Under the pieces are notes generated by a model that did no database searches, was not told where the DNA came from, and worked only from the letters and a program-made list of their open reading frames with translations. This document shows, one piece after another, positions 9,716 through 16,973 of a stretch of 64,000 nucleotides of DNA. Where the stretch lies: contig NC_015577.1 of the NCBI RefSeq assembly GCF_000214355.1, forward strand, positions 2,657,389 to 2,721,388. Reading direction: 5' to 3'. How positions within the stretch are numbered: the stretch's first letter is position 1; the number at the start of each line of letters is the position of its first letter. A program made the translations under genes and the position numbers. The stretch is from Leadbettera azotonutricia ZAS-9 (lineage in GTDB: Bacteria > Spirochaetota > Spirochaetia > Treponematales > Breznakiellaceae).

Positions 9716-9745
9716 TTGACTTATTAGAGATAATGGGCTTATTAT
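9716..9745 (+). promoter_or_regulatory. Promoter of the 160-aa unknown gene
   Basis: TTGACT (9716-9721), an 18-base spacer and TATTAT (9740-9745) lie about 50 bases upstream of the ATG at 9798. The rest of 9603-9715 is AT-rich and shows no gene. Confidence 0.5.
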
Positions 9746-9797
9746 AGATGCATGCAAAGGATAAATGCCTTTGTAAATCTATTCTGAAGGAGTGGTT

Positions 9798-10280
9798 ATG
9801 GACACTATTAGCCACACTGCCGAAATACCTTCCGAGGTATTGAACAAAGTCCAGGCTTGCCTGGACGAAACTACAGCCATGTTAGAGCCTTACATCAAGG
9901 TCCTGACGATGCCGGAACGGCGGCTCCTTCCCAAGATGGGGAGCAAGAGCCTCAGTTTTGTAGAAAAGGCGTACCAGTATGCCAAGGGAAACCCCGAAAT
10001 ACGTCCGGGCTTCCTGAACATGGACGCCTTTACAGCGGATTTCTCCAATGCCCACGAGTTATGGAAGTTCTATAACACCGTCAAGCAGCTGGCAGAAAAC
10101 CTGAACGACACCGAGCTATTTGCCGGAAGCAGGGCCTTCAAGTCGTCGTTAATGCTTTACCACGCAGTACAGGATGCGGTAAAGCAGGATATCCCCGGCG
10201 CCAAGGTCATCTACGAAGAGCTGAAAGCCCGCTTCCCCGGCCACAAGCAAAAAGGCGTACCTGCAGAGACAACTGTCTAA
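9798..10280 (+). CDS. Unknown helical protein (160 aa)
   Basis: I do not recognise the family with confidence. The preferred start is ATG 9798, six bases after AAGGAG; a GTG two codons earlier is also open. The protein appears soluble and mostly alpha-helical, with no signal peptide, membrane segment or cysteine pattern. It has a conserved-looking block LPKMGSKSLSFVEKAYQYA near the middle and a Tyr-rich segment FYNTVKQLAENL. It has its own promoter and a strong terminator directly downstream, so it is a monocistronic unit. Codon use looks like that of neighbouring housekeeping genes, so it is probably a real, expressed protein. Confidence 0.6.
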   Translation: MDTISHTAEIPSEVLNKVQACLDETTAMLEPYIKVLTMPERRLLPKMGSKSLSFVEKAYQYAKGNPEIRPGFLNMDAFTADFSNAHELWKFYNTVKQLAENLNDTELFAGSRAFKSSLMLYHAVQDAVKQDIPGAKVIYEELKARFPGHKQKGVPAETTV

Positions 10281-10294
10281 AGACCCGCTTTTTT

Positions 10295-10335
10295 GGGGGA
10301 TGCTCCTGCATTTTGCAAGGGCATCCCCCTTTTTT
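10295..10335 (+). terminator. Rho-independent terminator
   Basis: A perfect 9-bp stem, GGGGGATGC (10295-10303) with GCATCCCCC (10321-10329), is followed by six T residues (10330-10335). It lies 15 bases after the stop of the unknown gene ending at 10280. Confidence 0.85.
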
Positions 10336-10347
10336 ATGAAACCCCCG

Positions 10348-10621
10348 CCCTGTTTTTAAAGGAAGCTGCTCTGTTTTACAGGATATCGGACATATTTTAG
10401 AGCAGAACCGCTCTATTTTAACGGAGTCTTGCTGCATTTTATGGGAATGCCACCGCTTTTTTGGGGATGGCTCTTTTATTTTATACCGACGCCCCCATGT
10501 TTTAGAGGACAGCCGAGATATTCTAAGAGAAGACCGCTTAATTTGACAGGACAGCCCCTATGCAATATGGGCAGCCCCGTTTTTTTTATAGGATAGCCAC
10601 CTCTTTATTTAAGAATCAGCG
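10348..10621. repeat. Degenerate tandem array, 13 units with a 21-bp period
   Basis: Aligning by eye gives 13 consecutive units of 21, 21, 21, 21, 22, 20, 21, 21, 21, 21, 20, 23 and 21 bases. The shared pattern is roughly ctctg, then TTTTAtaGGAcaGCC, then g; each unit has a T-rich core followed by an A/G-rich part and often GCC or ACC. Individual units differ at many positions, so this is an old or functionally constrained array, not a recent expansion. A weaker 14th unit may occupy 10622-10642. The period equals two turns of B-DNA, so the T-tracts fall on one face of the helix. No convincing gene occupies the array. The remaining sequence to 10733 shows nothing else recognisable. Confidence 0.7.
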
Positions 10622-10733
10622 TCTGCTGTCTTTCGGTTTGCCTGGAGAATATTTATAGTGGTATTTCCCCCGCCTTCATGCTATACTTCTTGCCATGAAA
10701 CCTGTTCTTAATAGATCAAGCGTCCTTAAAGTA

Positions 10734-10769
10734 TTGATTACCCCCCCCCCCCCGTTAATTCCTTATAAT
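10734..10769 (+). promoter_or_regulatory. Promoter-like region interrupted by a 13-C homopolymer
   Basis: TTGATT (10734-10739) and a perfect TATAAT (10764-10769) are separated by 24 bases. Thirteen of these are an uninterrupted C run (10741-10753). The fixed part of the spacer is 11 bases, so six C residues would give the optimal 17. Homopolymers of this kind change length by slipped-strand mispairing. The element precedes the BspA-like lipoprotein gene, leaving a 5' leader of about 145 bases. The leader holds no clear gene. Confidence 0.55.
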
Positions 10770-10919
10770 ATAACAACTTACGTACAGGCAGATTCGCGCG
10801 GACATTCTCCGTCCGGGCTTGCGGAAATTCCCCATGGGCCGTAAGGGCCTCGCAAAGACACTACAGTGCCGGGACCGTGTGTTGCACGAAGACGGCGCGT
10901 ATATACATTGGAGGAATAT

Positions 10920-12524
10920 ATGAAAGCCATAAAAATAGTGAGTACCCTGCTGGCGATTTGCGTCGTGGTGTTTATTCTGGCCGCCTGCGGTGACAAGGGT
11001 GATCCCACCTCGCCACCCGAAAGCCCTGTTATTCTTGCGGACGCAATACAGGCCGGTATTACCGCGTCTACTGCGGCAGGTACACAGGCAGATCCCTATG
11101 TGATCGCCCTGAACGTGAGGGCTGCGGATTTGGCATCAGGCAGCGGCGACAGCTACGATCCCCTGGGCGCATTGTTTGCGACCTTGCCCCCGGATAGCTA
11201 TGTTAAAATAGACTTGAGCAGATCAAACATTACCGTGCTGGGGGATGCAGGTTGGGATGGTATTGATTTAAGAACCAATACGGACAAGCTGGCAGGAATA
11301 GTGTTACCTTCCAGTTTAATAAGTATTGGAGATAATGCATTCTTTGAATGCGTTGGGCTGATATCGGTAACGATCCCGAATAGTGTTACTTCTATCGGTG
11401 ATTGGGCATTCAGTGACTGCATTGGGCTAGCATCGGTAACGATCCCCAATAGCGTTACTTCCATCGGTGATGGTACGTTCAGTGGCTGTTCCGGGCTGAC
11501 ATCGGTAACCATCCCCAATAGCGTTACTTCCATCGGTGATCGGGCGTTCCAAGACTGCCCCGGGCTGACCGCGATACAGGTGAATGCAAATAATACCAAT
11601 TACAGTAGTGAGGGGGGCGTTCTTTTTAATAAGATGAAAACGACGCTCGTTAGCTACCCCGCAGGAAAGAGTGACACTGCTTACACTATCCCGAATAGCG
11701 TTACTTCCATTAATGATAGTGCATTCAGTGACTGCATTGAGCTAACATCGGTAACGATCCCGGATAGCGTTACTTCCATCGGTGATTATACGTTCAGTGG
11801 CTGTTCCGGGCTGACATCGGTAACGATCCCGAATAGCGCTACTTCCATCGGTGCTTTTGCGTTCCAGGTCTGTTCCGGGCTGACATCGGTAACAATCCCC
11901 AATAGCATTACTTCCATCGGTAATGCTGCGTTCAATTACTGCTCCGGGCTGACATCAGTAACAATCCCCAATAGCGTTACTTCCATCGGTGATGTTGCGT
12001 TCTCTCACTGCTATGGGCTGACCGAGATACAGGTGGATGCAAACAATGCCAGTTACAGCAGTGAAGAGGGCGTTCTTTTTAATAAGATGAAAACGACGCT
12101 TGTTGGCTACCCCATAGGAAAGAATGCCGCTGTTTACACGATACCGAATAGCGTTACTTCCATCGGTTATGCTGCATTCGCCTCCTGTCGCTGGCTGACA
12201 TCGGTAACGATCCCCAATAGTGTTACTTCCATCGGTGCTTTTGCGTTCCAGGTCTGTTCCGGGCTGACATCGGTAACAATCCCCAATAGCGTTGCTTCCA
12301 TCGGAATTTATGCGTTCGATTACTGCTCCGGGCTGACATCGGTAACAATAAAGCGGTATGCGCCTGCTGAATCTCCGGCATTGACAATAATTAGTTATGG
12401 CATTTTCGACTCCTGCCCAGTCCTGGCGCATATCGACGTACCCTCGTCAGAGGCGGAGACCGCATACAAAGCGGCGTTAAATTGGAGCGATTACGCAGAC
12501 AAGATCTCTGTTAAACCCGAATAG
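10920..12524 (+). CDS. BspA-like leucine-rich-repeat surface lipoprotein
   Basis: A 534-aa predicted lipoprotein. The ATG at 10920 follows GGAGG by five bases. The signal peptide ends in a lipobox FILAAC, with the lipidated Cys at residue 23. Residues about 130-480 consist of LRR_5 (TpLRR/BspA) repeats of 23 residues based on LTSVTIPNSVTSIGD followed by an aromatic-containing half and Cys-Ser-Gly. The repeat run is twice interrupted by a longer insert containing NKMKTTLVSYPAGK or a variant. Such proteins in Treponema and Bacteroidales are surface exposed and bind host or matrix proteins. The upstream poly-C tract suggests variable expression. A 13-bp palindrome follows the stop. Confidence 0.88.
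   Translation: MKAIKIVSTLLAICVVVFILAACGDKGDPTSPPESPVILADAIQAGITASTAAGTQADPYVIALNVRAADLASGSGDSYDPLGALFATLPPDSYVKIDLSRSNITVLGDAGWDGIDLRTNTDKLAGIVLPSSLISIGDNAFFECVGLISVTIPNSVTSIGDWAFSDCIGLASVTIPNSVTSIGDGTFSGCSGLTSVTIPNSVTSIGDRAFQDCPGLTAIQVNANNTNYSSEGGVLFNKMKTTLVSYPAGKSDTAYTIPNSVTSINDSAFSDCIELTSVTIPDSVTSIGDYTFSGCSGLTSVTIPNSATSIGAFAFQVCSGLTSVTIPNSITSIGNAAFNYCSGLTSVTIPNSVTSIGDVAFSHCYGLTEIQVDANNASYSSEEGVLFNKMKTTLVGYPIGKNAAVYTIPNSVTSIGYAAFASCRWLTSVTIPNSVTSIGAFAFQVCSGLTSVTIPNSVASIGIYAFDYCSGLTSVTIKRYAPAESPALTIISYGIFDSCPVLAHIDVPSSEAETAYKAALNWSDYADKISVKPE
11337..12350 (+). repeat. 69-bp coding repeats encoding 23-residue LRRs
   Basis: The coding region contains about a dozen copies of a 69-base unit. 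Blocks such as CTGACATCGGTAACGATCC and AATAGCGTTACTTCCATCGG recur nearly identically, while the bases encoding the variable half differ. A composite block (the GCTTTTGCGTTCCAGGTCTG part) occurs twice, at about 11850 and 12237. The high DNA identity makes recombination between units likely. Confidence 0.85.
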
Positions 12525-12540
12525 GGGTATCATCCCTCAA

Positions 12541-12568
12541 TTTAACGGTATCAACTGATACCGTTAAA
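12541..12568. other. Perfect 13-bp palindrome downstream of the LRR gene
   Basis: TTTAACGGTATCA (12541-12553), a 2-base gap and TGATACCGTTAAA (12556-12568). It begins 16 bases after the LRR gene stop. It could act as a transcription terminator, but no T-run follows and the stem is AT-rich, so it could equally be a protein-binding site. Nothing else is visible up to 12623. Confidence 0.5.
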
Positions 12569-12623
12569 TGCTTATTTTCATGAAAAATCCATGCTGATGT
12601 TCAAGTGCGGAAATAATAGAGGA

Positions 12624-13046
12624 CTACCCTGAATTGCAGGAAGGCATATCCTCTCTGCCCTTGCCTTCGCTGCCCAACGTGACGCCATGTCCAAACTGTA
12701 AAGCCAGCCGTATCCAATCCTCAATAATCTCCGCATTATCCATAGATACAAAGACCTTCCGTGCTATTTTCCGTTCAATGGCCGGGGCCTCTTTTCACCG
12801 CCCGAAGGCGCTATGTCTGCTCACCACAATATCTACCGGCATGGATTTCTTTTCGTCAATGGCATAACGTATCTTGATAATCGCATCCATGTCCCGGATT
12901 GCCGCATCATCCTTCAAAACCACCATCAAATCCAGGTCTGAATCTTTATGGGCTATTCCATAGGCATAAGAGCAAGCAATCAAGGATATGCCCTGCCATA
13001 ATTGACGATTCCCCCCCAAGATGCTATCATTCCCTTCTATCGACAA
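12624..13046 (-). pseudogene. Broken MNT nucleotidyltransferase fused in frame to a HEPN remnant
   Basis: One frame of 141 codons on the minus strand is interrupted by a single TGA at 12795-12797 (codon 84). Before the stop lies a minimal nucleotidyltransferase: SYAYGIAHKDSDLDLMVV (with the Asp-x-Asp metal site) and PVDIVVSRHSAF. After the stop the same frame continues with the expected C-terminal segment KEAPAIERKIARKV. It then runs directly into MDNAEIIEDWIRLA (ATG 12741-12743), the characteristic start of a HEPN partner, and ends after about 25 unrelated residues. MNT-HEPN pairs are toxin-antitoxin modules. Here the antitoxin has a nonsense codon and the HEPN lacks its RNase core. The N-terminal start (TTG at 13046) is uncertain. 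Confidence 0.75.
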
Positions 13047-13074
13047 AGATATCGACTAAGAGCCAGGAGTGATT

Positions 13075-14607
13075 ATGGCATTAAAAGAGAAGAAACTGCC
13101 CGAAAAGCAGGAAGAATCTATCAAAAACGATTTTGTGCGGCGGTTTAAGGCTAATCCGTTCATTTTTATCGGGACCATTGTGATCCTGATAATCGTCATT
13201 GTGGCGTTTGTGCTTGTGCCCGCTATCGTGCCAAGCGCCCAGGGGGGGGCTGGCCTCAACCTGACTTTTGGCTCGTACAACAAGGCGCCTATAAGCTATG
13301 TGGAAGGGAATTACTTCTACCAGGTTCAGCAGAACATGGCGCAGCAGTACCAGTCGTCCCTGACCGAAAGCAATTACCAGTTCGTCCTCTACCAGATCTG
13401 GCGCCAGGCCTTTGAGTCCGCAGTAGTCCATGCAGGGATTCTGGACGAAATGAAGCAGGCCGGATATGTGGCCCCTGAGGATGTGGTGGACCGGGAGGTG
13501 GCGCTGCTTCCGGAGTTCCAGGAAAACGGTCGTTTCTCGGCTGCAAAATACCGCCAGCTTGACAATAACAGGCGGCTTGCCCTTTGGAGGCAGGTGCAGG
13601 ACAGCGTATCTGTCGGGCACTATGTTCAGGACCTCACGGAGCTCAAGGTTTCTTCCCAGGAATCTTCTTTTGTGAGCGACCTGGCTTCCCCCCAAAGGAA
13701 ATTCGACCTGGTAGCCTTCCCTGTCAGCGCTTACCCGGATTCGGAAGTGGTTTCTTATGCCCAGGCCAACCCCCAGCTCTTCAAGGTTACCCACCTTTCC
13801 CGGATCACCATTAATTCCAGCGAGAGGGACGCGCGGCAGATCCTCGGCTCCATTCAGGACGGGACTACCACTTTTGAAGACGCTGCCAAAGCTAATTCCC
13901 AGGATAGCTTCACCGAGAACGGCGGGGACATGGGCATCATCATGGCATACGAGCTGGCTTCGACCATCAGCGACGAGACTATACGCCAGGGGATCGTAAA
14001 CCTTTCCAGGGGAAGCTTCAGCGATGTGCTTGCCATAGGCGAAAAAAGCTGGGCTTTCTTCAGGGCCGAGGAAGAGCCCCATAACGCCGACACCAGCGAC
14101 ACTTCGGTGGTGGACAAAATCCGCAGTTATGTGATGTCCTTTGAACGGGGCAAGGCGGAAGACTACACCCTGGCGGAGGCTGAGAAATTCACTGCCGACG
14201 CAAGGGAGGCCGGTTTTGATTCCGCCATTGGCAACCGCGCCATAGAGAAGAAAAGCTTTGGCCCAATCCCGGTCAACTACGGCGATACCTCGCTTTTCCC
14301 CTCTGTGTCGAGTTCCGGGGTTACGGAATTGGGGAACGCAAGCACCAACGAGAATTTCTGGCAGGCTGCATTTGGGACTTCCATAAATAGCCCTTCTTCA
14401 CCCTTTGTCCTGGGGGACAATGTAATCGTCCTCTATCCAACCGAAGAGACTGTCTCCGATCCTGAATTCAACAATTACATTGGCCTTTACTATTCCTACT
14501 GGCTCAACGATTCAGTGCAGCAGGGTGTCAGCTCTTACTTCCTCAGCAACGGCAAACTGGACGACAGGTTCTGGGATGTCTTCCAGCACATCTGGAACAC
14601 CAATTAG
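13075..14607 (+). CDS. Membrane-anchored peptidyl-prolyl isomerase (SurA/PpiD-like, parvulin type)
   Basis: A 510-aa protein, taking ATG 13075 five bases after AGGAG. A charged cytoplasmic N-terminus is followed by one membrane anchor (residues about 31-55). The rest is extracytoplasmic: an N-terminal SurA-like helical chaperone region with the YVEGNYFYQVQQN and QFVLYQIWRQAFE helices, then a parvulin-type PPIase domain at about residues 238-340 with ARQILGSIQDGTTTFEDAAK and NGGDMGII. The layout (anchor, SurA_N, rotamase, helical tail) resembles PpiD. It would help fold exported proteins. The next gene begins inside its last 32 bases, so the two are coupled. Confidence 0.78.
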   Translation: MALKEKKLPEKQEESIKNDFVRRFKANPFIFIGTIVILIIVIVAFVLVPAIVPSAQGGAGLNLTFGSYNKAPISYVEGNYFYQVQQNMAQQYQSSLTESNYQFVLYQIWRQAFESAVVHAGILDEMKQAGYVAPEDVVDREVALLPEFQENGRFSAAKYRQLDNNRRLALWRQVQDSVSVGHYVQDLTELKVSSQESSFVSDLASPQRKFDLVAFPVSAYPDSEVVSYAQANPQLFKVTHLSRITINSSERDARQILGSIQDGTTTFEDAAKANSQDSFTENGGDMGIIMAYELASTISDETIRQGIVNLSRGSFSDVLAIGEKSWAFFRAEEEPHNADTSDTSVVDKIRSYVMSFERGKAEDYTLAEAEKFTADAREAGFDSAIGNRAIEKKSFGPIPVNYGDTSLFPSVSSSGVTELGNASTNENFWQAAFGTSINSPSSPFVLGDNVIVLYPTEETVSDPEFNNYIGLYYSYWLNDSVQQGVSSYFLSNGKLDDRFWDVFQHIWNTN

Positions 14608-16270
14608 CGCTTCCCCTGAATTGCCCCGGGAGCTTCCTGCCCGCCGGGGCTTTTCAGTCACTTACCTTGGGAAGGCGCTCCTATCCCGCATCGATCCTAT
14701 AGCCCAGGCTGAACGCCTTGTTTCGGCGCTTCCCGTAAAAGACCGCACCCTTTACCTCTGCCCCTCCCCTCTTTACGGGTACGGCCTTGATCTGCTCCTC
14801 GGCAAGCTTGGAAACAATTCTGTCGTGCTCTGCATCGAGGCTGACGAACAGCTCTATGATTTGTCAGTCAGGAATATGGGGGCCCTTTTGGGCAGGGCCA
14901 AGAGCAGCATTGCCCTGGTTAAGGCCGGCAGCGGGGCAGGCCCCGAGCTTTGCAGGTATGTACGCAGCAAATGGGGCGAACGGCGTTTCCGCCGCGTAGA
15001 AATGCTGCGCCTCTCTATGGGCTGGCAGCTTTTCCCGGAGGCTTACAGCGGCATTGCCGAGGATCTGCGCAGCGACATGGCAACCGGCTGGGGTAATGCC
15101 ATGACCCTCATAAAACTTGGCCGCCTCTACGCGCGGAATGCGGTAAGGAACCTGCGCCTGCTCCCCAGGCTGCATGATATTTCCAGCCTCGACTATGGCG
15201 GTTCCCCTGTGCTGGTTTTAGGCGCAGGACCTTCCCTGGACAAAGTTTTGGACGGGGTGATTTCTTTTTTTGGGGATAAAGCCCTTCAGCCTGAATCAAG
15301 GCCCTTCAGGATAATCTGCGCCGACACCTGCATACCTTGCCTCAAAGACCGTTCCATCATGCCCGACCTTGTGGCGATCCTTGAAAGCCAGCACTGGAAT
15401 TTGAGGGATTTTTCCGGCGTCTCGGGGTGGGGCGCCTCTGCGGCTTTGGATCTTTCAAGCCTCCCCGCTTCCGCAAGGGTACTGGCGGGCAAAGCCTATA
15501 TCTTCATGACCCCCTGGACTGGCCTGCGCCTCTTTAACCGCCTTGCGGAAAAATCCCTGCTCCCCACAAGCATGAGCCCCATGGGTTCGGTGGGCCTCAC
15601 CGCCGTTGAATTGGCAAGGCTGCTCTCCGGGGGTCCCATCATAACCGGGGGCATCGACTTTTCCTTTACCATGGACAGCTACCATGCCCGCTCCTCCCCC
15701 GGACACCTATACAAGCTTGCTTCGCTAAACCGTTTCGCTTCACCCCTCAATGCAGCGGCGGCGTTCAGGCAGGGCTGCTTTCCGGTTCAATCCAAAAGCG
15801 GAATCCCTGTGCGGAGCGATCCTGCCATGCGGAACTACCGGGAACTGTTCGAACAGGAGTTTTCAAAGGATTCAGGCATTTTCGACATTGAAGGGCCGGG
15901 GCTTGCGCTGGGGGTAAGGACATTGACCCTTGACAAGGCCGTCAGGGTATTGGCACAGGGAACATATGTCCCTTGCAATGATTCGCCAGCGCCTATGCCA
16001 AAAGCGAATCTTAACGCCTTCATTGAACAGGAAAAAAACCTGCTTCTGAGGCTGCGGGATTATCTTACAGGGACGGAATCCGGGGAGGACAGTTTTGACG
16101 GGCTTCTGGATGAATGCGATTACCTGTGGGCCCATTTCCCCGAATGCGCGGGCACAGGGGGCAGGCGGCCGCCTTCGTCGGATTTGTCATTCCTGAAACG
16201 GGTGCGGGCCGAGATCGATCCTTTCATCAAACTATGGGATATGACTTTACGAGAAATTGAAAACATCTGA
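14576..16270 (+). CDS. DUF115 / MptE-like protein (possible glycosylation or Maf-related)
   Basis: A 564-aa protein if it starts at ATG 14576, which overlaps the upstream PPIase gene by 32 bases. The core has the DUF115 nucleotide-binding pattern PVLVLGAGPSLDKVL (near residue 212), IICADTCIPCL and PDLVAILESQHWNL, then a second block GPIITGGIDFSFTMDSYHAR. The family includes archaeal 6-hydroxymethylpterin diphosphokinase MptE and the Maf proteins involved in flagellin glycosylation in Gram-negative bacteria. Which applies here cannot be decided from sequence. Flagellin glycosylation would suit a spirochaete, but no sugar-biosynthesis genes adjoin it. The downstream isomerase starts 19 bases later. 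Confidence 0.7.
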   Translation: MSSSTSGTPISASPELPRELPARRGFSVTYLGKALLSRIDPIAQAERLVSALPVKDRTLYLCPSPLYGYGLDLLLGKLGNNSVVLCIEADEQLYDLSVRNMGALLGRAKSSIALVKAGSGAGPELCRYVRSKWGERRFRRVEMLRLSMGWQLFPEAYSGIAEDLRSDMATGWGNAMTLIKLGRLYARNAVRNLRLLPRLHDISSLDYGGSPVLVLGAGPSLDKVLDGVISFFGDKALQPESRPFRIICADTCIPCLKDRSIMPDLVAILESQHWNLRDFSGVSGWGASAALDLSSLPASARVLAGKAYIFMTPWTGLRLFNRLAEKSLLPTSMSPMGSVGLTAVELARLLSGGPIITGGIDFSFTMDSYHARSSPGHLYKLASLNRFASPLNAAAAFRQGCFPVQSKSGIPVRSDPAMRNYRELFEQEFSKDSGIFDIEGPGLALGVRTLTLDKAVRVLAQGTYVPCNDSPAPMPKANLNAFIEQEKNLLLRLRDYLTGTESGEDSFDGLLDECDYLWAHFPECAGTGGRRPPSSDLSFLKRVRAEIDPFIKLWDMTLREIENI

Positions 16271-16289
16271 TAATAAGGCAGGAGCAATC

Positions 16290-16973
16290 ATGAAGAGATC
16301 AGAAATCAATCATTATATCAAAGATGCAAAGGAGTTCATCAGGAAGAACGGATTCCATCTTCCGCCCTTTGCATTCTGGAGCCCCGATGAATGGAAGGGC
16401 AAGGGCTCTGAGTACGACGAGATTCAGAACAACCAGCTGGGCTGGGATCTGACCGACTTTGGCAGCGGGGATTATGAAAAGATCGGCCTCTTCCTTTTTA
16501 CCATACGGAACGGCAACTATCACGACCCGGCAAACAAAAAGACCTATGCGGAAAAGCTCATGATAGGTCTCCCGAGCCAGGTGACGCCCTACCATTATCA
16601 CAAGGCCAAGATGGAAGACATCATCAACCGGGGGGGCGAGGGCCAGCTCTGCATCAGGGTTTACGGCTCTATCGGCCCCCGGGAACTGGACGAAAAATCC
16701 CCTGTCCCTGTGGCAGTGGACGGCAGGAATTTCACCGTACCCGCAGGCACGGTAATACGGCTTTCCCAGGGCGAAAGCATCAGCCTCTCCAGGGGGGTGT
16801 TCCACGAATTCTGGGCGGACAAATCCACCCTGCTTTTAGGCGAGGTCTCCATGGTCAACGATGATCATACGGATAACTACTTCTTGAAGGATCAGGGGCG
16901 TTTCCCCGAGATCATCGAGGACGAAAAGCCGCTGCACCTGCTGGTGGGGGACTACGAGAAATACAGGGGATAG
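16290..16973 (+). CDS. D-lyxose ketol-isomerase family protein
   Basis: A 227-aa cupin enzyme. The ATG at 16290 follows AGGAG. Motifs of the D-lyxose isomerase family are clear: an N-terminal FHLPPFAFWSPDEW block, the metal-binding strand TPYHYHKAKMEDIINRGGEG with His and Glu ligands, and the late SRGVFHEFWA with the third His. The family interconverts D-lyxose and D-xylulose and often D-mannose and D-fructose. The length matches characterised enzymes. It is the third gene of the plus-strand group and ends on the base before lepA, which is read convergently. Confidence 0.85.
   Translation: MKRSEINHYIKDAKEFIRKNGFHLPPFAFWSPDEWKGKGSEYDEIQNNQLGWDLTDFGSGDYEKIGLFLFTIRNGNYHDPANKKTYAEKLMIGLPSQVTPYHYHKAKMEDIINRGGEGQLCIRVYGSIGPRELDEKSPVPVAVDGRNFTVPAGTVIRLSQGESISLSRGVFHEFWADKSTLLLGEVSMVNDDHTDNYFLKDQGRFPEIIEDEKPLHLLVGDYEKYRG

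Noticed and set aside
9603-9815. 70-codon minus-strand frame upstream of hicB
   Set aside because: It covers the promoter of the unknown gene on the other strand and has no family pattern or good ribosome site.
10207-10437. Minus-strand open frame of 76 codons across the 21-bp array
   Set aside because: It is produced by the array's low stop content and overlaps a real gene end and a terminator; kept only as a remark on the heptad pattern.
10348-12350. CRISPR-like look of the 21-bp array and LRR DNA repeats
   Set aside because: No constant repeat with unique spacers; the first is a head-to-tail degenerate array and the second is coding.
12795-12797. TGA in the MNT gene read as a sense codon (recoding or alternative code)
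   Set aside because: TGA serves as an ordinary stop in other genes here, for example hicA and hicB, and no recoding signal was seen; the HEPN part is also broken.
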